From positions 1-17,455 of the forward strand of contig CAXUEX010000054.1 of assembly GCA_964250215.1 (NCBI GenBank): a stretch of 17,455 nucleotides of DNA, written 5' to 3'. Below, one piece after another: positions 14,869-17,455 of the stretch. The stretch is from DAIDJM01 sp964250215 (GTDB lineage: Bacteria; Pseudomonadota; Alphaproteobacteria; Acetobacterales; Acetobacteraceae). Each line of letters begins with the position of its first letter. Position 1 is the first letter of the stretch. Below the pieces are notes generated by a model, which did no database searches, was not told the DNA's origin, and saw only the letters and a list, made by a program, of their open reading frames with translations. The translations under genes and the position numbers were made by a program.

Positions 14869-17406
14869 ATGCTATGCTGCAGCCTCGTCGCGCTCATCTG
14901 GGCGCGTCCGGCTGCCACGCAGACAGCCGAAAACGCCCGTTCATCCGTTACGAAACCGGTTGCGCAGCCCGCATCGAAGCCGGGGACCAGGCGCGCCAAT
15001 GGCGCATCCGCATCCGATCCGGGAGCCCGCGCCGCGCCAATCAATCAGGACATTTCCGCTGCTTCCGGCAAAGCGATTGGCGAAACGGTTGTTGTTACGG
15101 CGACGCGCAGGAAGGACACCATCCAGCGGACACCGGAGGCGATCACCGCCTTTACGGACGAGCGCCGCAACCTGATCGGCGTGTTGAGCGGGCAGGACAT
15201 TGTCAATCTTACGCCGAGCGCCAGCTTGCAGGGGGAATATCTTACGGTTCGCGGTGTGGGTCGGTTCGAGGATCCCGGCGAGGGTTTGGACCCTGGCGTG
15301 GCAATCAACATCGACGGCATCTATACGGCTTCGCCGGCCTATCTCAGTCAGCCCGACTTCCTGACGGATCGTGTGGAAATTCTGCGCGGCCCGCAAGCGA
15401 TTCAGGGGCACACCGCGGCGGGGGGCGAGGTGGACATCTTTTCCCGCCGACCGACCGACGCCTACCATGCGGATATTCGTTTCGGCGGAAATACGCTCGA
15501 CGAAGGTTACAGCGACGCGGCTTTCTCCGGCCCGATCACCGACAACTTGAAGTTCCGCGTGGCCGAATCCTACGACATTACCGCCGGTCCTGGTCAGGAC
15601 AATATCTCCGAAGCAGCGCAAAGCTCGAACAAGCAGCCTGGTGGCGGCAATTCGGTGATCTTGGAAGCGCAGCTCGAGTGGACGCCCACCGACGACCTGG
15701 ACATCTGGGCGCGCTATCAGAATTTTCAGCAGCACTACAACGGGTTCTACGGCGTCGGCGCCGGGTTCGGGCAACTCAGCCCTTATCTTCGTTCCGGCGG
15801 GGGCCCGGCGCCGCTGTTTGCCAATGCGTTCTTCGGCCTGGCGCCGAACCCGACTGATGGCTTGCCGCCGCAAAGCAATCCTTCGATTTCGGATCCGTTC
15901 AAGACCAACGAAGACACGATCGGCCACGGGGATATACACGACGATCATACGATCACCGTGAGCGCCACGTACGATCTCGATTGGGCGACGCTGAAATGGC
16001 TTGGCAATTACAGTCAGTTTGTGGCGCAGAATCTTCTGGATGTGGATTACAGCTCACGTCAGTATTTCTCTAGCCCCGGCGGCACCGTGCTGCCGCCGGG
16101 GCGGCTGATCCCGGCTTCGTATGCCGAAAACTCGCCGCAGTCGAAATACTGGGGCAGCAACGAGGTTTCGCTGAGCTCGAACGGCGCGGACCGCTTCCGC
16201 TGGGTTGCGGGCGCTTACCAGTATGAGGAAAATTACGTCACCGGATTCGATATCGAAGATCCGCTGGCCGCCTACTTGTCGCAACCGGTGAGCAATGTGA
16301 CTACGCGTGCGCTGGCGGCACCCAATCCGTCTCGCGCCTTCTACAGCCAGAACACGAAGCTGGCGACGGAAACTCAGGCCGTTTATGGCCAAGCCGATTA
16401 CGACATCACGCCGACCGTACGCGGCACGGCTGCATTCCGCTACAATTGGGATGAGCGCCAGGGTTCCGACGATTACCGGACCATATACGATGTATATGGA
16501 TTCTACGGCGATGACGGAGCGCCGAAAGTGGGTCTCGACCTCACGCCAAAGGCGCATTCCGGCAGCGCGCAGGCGGCCTATCAGAACCAGACCGGCAAGG
16601 TGGGGCTGGAGTGGCACCCGGATAAAAGCCTGATTGCGTATGGCAGCATATCGAGGGGTTATGAACCGGGCGGCTTCCGCCTGGGCGCGTTCTCGACGAT
16701 TCCCGCGGTGAAGACCGAGACGCTGATGGACTACGAAGTGGGCCTGAAGAAAACCTGGGGCAGCTTCCTTCTGCTCGACATGTCTGCCTTCTATTATCAA
16801 TACAACAATCTGCAGGTGCCGATTTCGTTCGCCATTCCCAGCCCCAAGGGCGATATCTTTCAGCTCGACCTGACAAACGCGCAGCGCGCCCGGTCCTATG
16901 GTTCCGAGCTGGAGGCGGTGGTTTCGCCAACGCCCGACCTGCATCTGACGTTCGTGTACTCGTACCTGAATACCGCCTTCGAGGAGTTCCAGAATCCGGT
17001 CGTGGGCCAAGGCCTGGTGGATACCTCCACGAACATTGTCTATAGCAGCCTGCGCGGCAACCCGATCCCGTACTCGCCAAAGAACAAGTTCAGCTTCTCG
17101 CCGCAATATACGTTGCACATGAAGGGTGGGGATCTAAGTCTGTCGGCGGTTTATTCCTACCAAGGTTCGGAGTACGACGGGGTCTTCAACAATCCCAACT
17201 ACCGCGCACGCCAGTATCAGAACCTGGATCTACGGGCTTTGTATCAACCGAAGAAGACGCACTGGACATTCATTCTCTATGCGCGTAATGTAACGAACTC
17301 GACACAGTTTATTTATCATGCTCCGTCGCTGTTCTATCCTTCGCTGACGGCTTATACGGTGAACCCACCTTTCATCTTCGGCGGTGAGCTTCAATATCGC
17401 TTCTAG
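14869..17406 (+). CDS. TonB-dependent outer-membrane receptor
   Basis: The 845-residue protein is a TonB-dependent receptor that moves a substrate across the outer membrane using TonB energy. A short hydrophobic N-terminus (MLCCSLVALIWARPA) acts as a signal peptide but lacks the usual basic residues. A linker rich in Ala, Ser and Pro follows to about residue 70. The TonB-box-like 'GETVVVTATRR' (71-81) leads into the plug (about 83-195), with 'YLTVRGVGRF', 'VAINIDGIYT' and 'DRVEILRGPQAIQGHTAAGG'. The barrel follows and ends in '...GGELQYRF', with the C-terminal phenylalanine needed for outer-membrane assembly. ATG 14869 is supported by GGAAG six bases upstream; no ATG, GTG or TTG start lies upstream in frame before a stop. 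The type is of the broad class common in sphingomonad and acetobacterial catabolic clusters, so the ligand may be an organic carbon source rather than iron. The TAG stop is the first three bases of repeat B. Confidence 0.94.
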   Translation: MLCCSLVALIWARPAATQTAENARSSVTKPVAQPASKPGTRRANGASASDPGARAAPINQDISAASGKAIGETVVVTATRRKDTIQRTPEAITAFTDERRNLIGVLSGQDIVNLTPSASLQGEYLTVRGVGRFEDPGEGLDPGVAINIDGIYTASPAYLSQPDFLTDRVEILRGPQAIQGHTAAGGEVDIFSRRPTDAYHADIRFGGNTLDEGYSDAAFSGPITDNLKFRVAESYDITAGPGQDNISEAAQSSNKQPGGGNSVILEAQLEWTPTDDLDIWARYQNFQQHYNGFYGVGAGFGQLSPYLRSGGGPAPLFANAFFGLAPNPTDGLPPQSNPSISDPFKTNEDTIGHGDIHDDHTITVSATYDLDWATLKWLGNYSQFVAQNLLDVDYSSRQYFSSPGGTVLPPGRLIPASYAENSPQSKYWGSNEVSLSSNGADRFRWVAGAYQYEENYVTGFDIEDPLAAYLSQPVSNVTTRALAAPNPSRAFYSQNTKLATETQAVYGQADYDITPTVRGTAAFRYNWDERQGSDDYRTIYDVYGFYGDDGAPKVGLDLTPKAHSGSAQAAYQNQTGKVGLEWHPDKSLIAYGSISRGYEPGGFRLGAFSTIPAVKTETLMDYEVGLKKTWGSFLLLDMSAFYYQYNNLQVPISFAIPSPKGDIFQLDLTNAQRARSYGSELEAVVSPTPDLHLTFVYSYLNTAFEEFQNPVVGQGLVDTSTNIVYSSLRGNPIPYSPKNKFSFSPQYTLHMKGGDLSLSAVYSYQGSEYDGVFNNPNYRARQYQNLDLRALYQPKKTHWTFILYARNVTNSTQFIYHAPSLFYPSLTAYTVNPPFIFGGELQYRF

Positions 17407-17455
17407 AGCGTGACCGGTTCTGATTGAATCGGACATCGGTGCCGGTCACGCTCTA
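17404..17455 (+). repeat. 52-bp palindromic repeat, copy B (probable terminator)
   Basis: TAGAGCGTGACCGG (17404-17417) and CCGGTCACGCTCTA (17442-17455) form a perfect 14-bp stem. The loop contains a second small hairpin around GATTGAATC. It is the second copy of the repeat at 5830-5881, in the same orientation relative to the gene before it, and supplies the TAG stop of the receptor. The window ends at its last base. Confidence 0.88.

Noticed and set aside
16054..17118. 354-codon minus-strand frame inside the TonB receptor
   Set aside because: Antisense to a continuous beta-barrel; no start signal or domain.

Overview
The window is GC-rich chromosomal DNA from an alphaproteobacterium. Rhodospirillales/Acetobacteraceae is my best guess, from protein style, codon use and the glnD/yraN/degP-type gene set, but no rRNA or other marker proves it. 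No tRNA, rRNA or CRISPR array was seen.

Left part (1-4978) is housekeeping. glnD (nitrogen sensing; minus strand, running off the left edge) is divergent from a YraN/UPF0102 gene, which is followed by a periplasmic DegP/HtrA-type protease. The protease gene contains a 10-N assembly gap. The 33 bases after the gap are a perfect reverse complement of sequence 63 bp further on. Removing 4749-4792 restores one continuous 511-residue protease, so that stretch looks like an assembly artefact.

Middle (about 4979-5829) is the scar of an IS1182-type insertion sequence. The transposase has lost one base and most of its catalytic half, but a C-terminal 'TVEPVFG' stub remains.

Right part (5830-17455) is accessory and looks catabolic. 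It holds a cyclase-family hydrolase divergent from an SDR dehydrogenase, and a minus-strand operon of thiolase, TesB-like acyl-CoA thioesterase and a second SDR of 3-hydroxyacyl-CoA dehydrogenase type. Divergent from that operon is an alpha/beta hydrolase. Then come a regulator with two TetR domains in one chain, a GPH-family (MFS) inner-membrane transporter divergent from it, and a TonB-dependent outer-membrane receptor. Read together: the receptor and transporter import an organic substrate, the hydrolase and cyclase open ester, lactone or amide bonds, the SDRs, thiolase and thioesterase carry out beta-oxidation-like steps, and the double-TetR protein senses substrate or acyl-CoA. The substrate is unknown.

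This accessory block is bracketed by two copies (5830-5881 and 17404-17455) of a 52-bp palindromic repeat, 45/52 identical. Both copies sit in the same orientation relative to the gene before them, and both supply that gene's TAG stop codon as their first three bases. The window ends exactly at the end of the second copy. This repeat is the most unusual element here.
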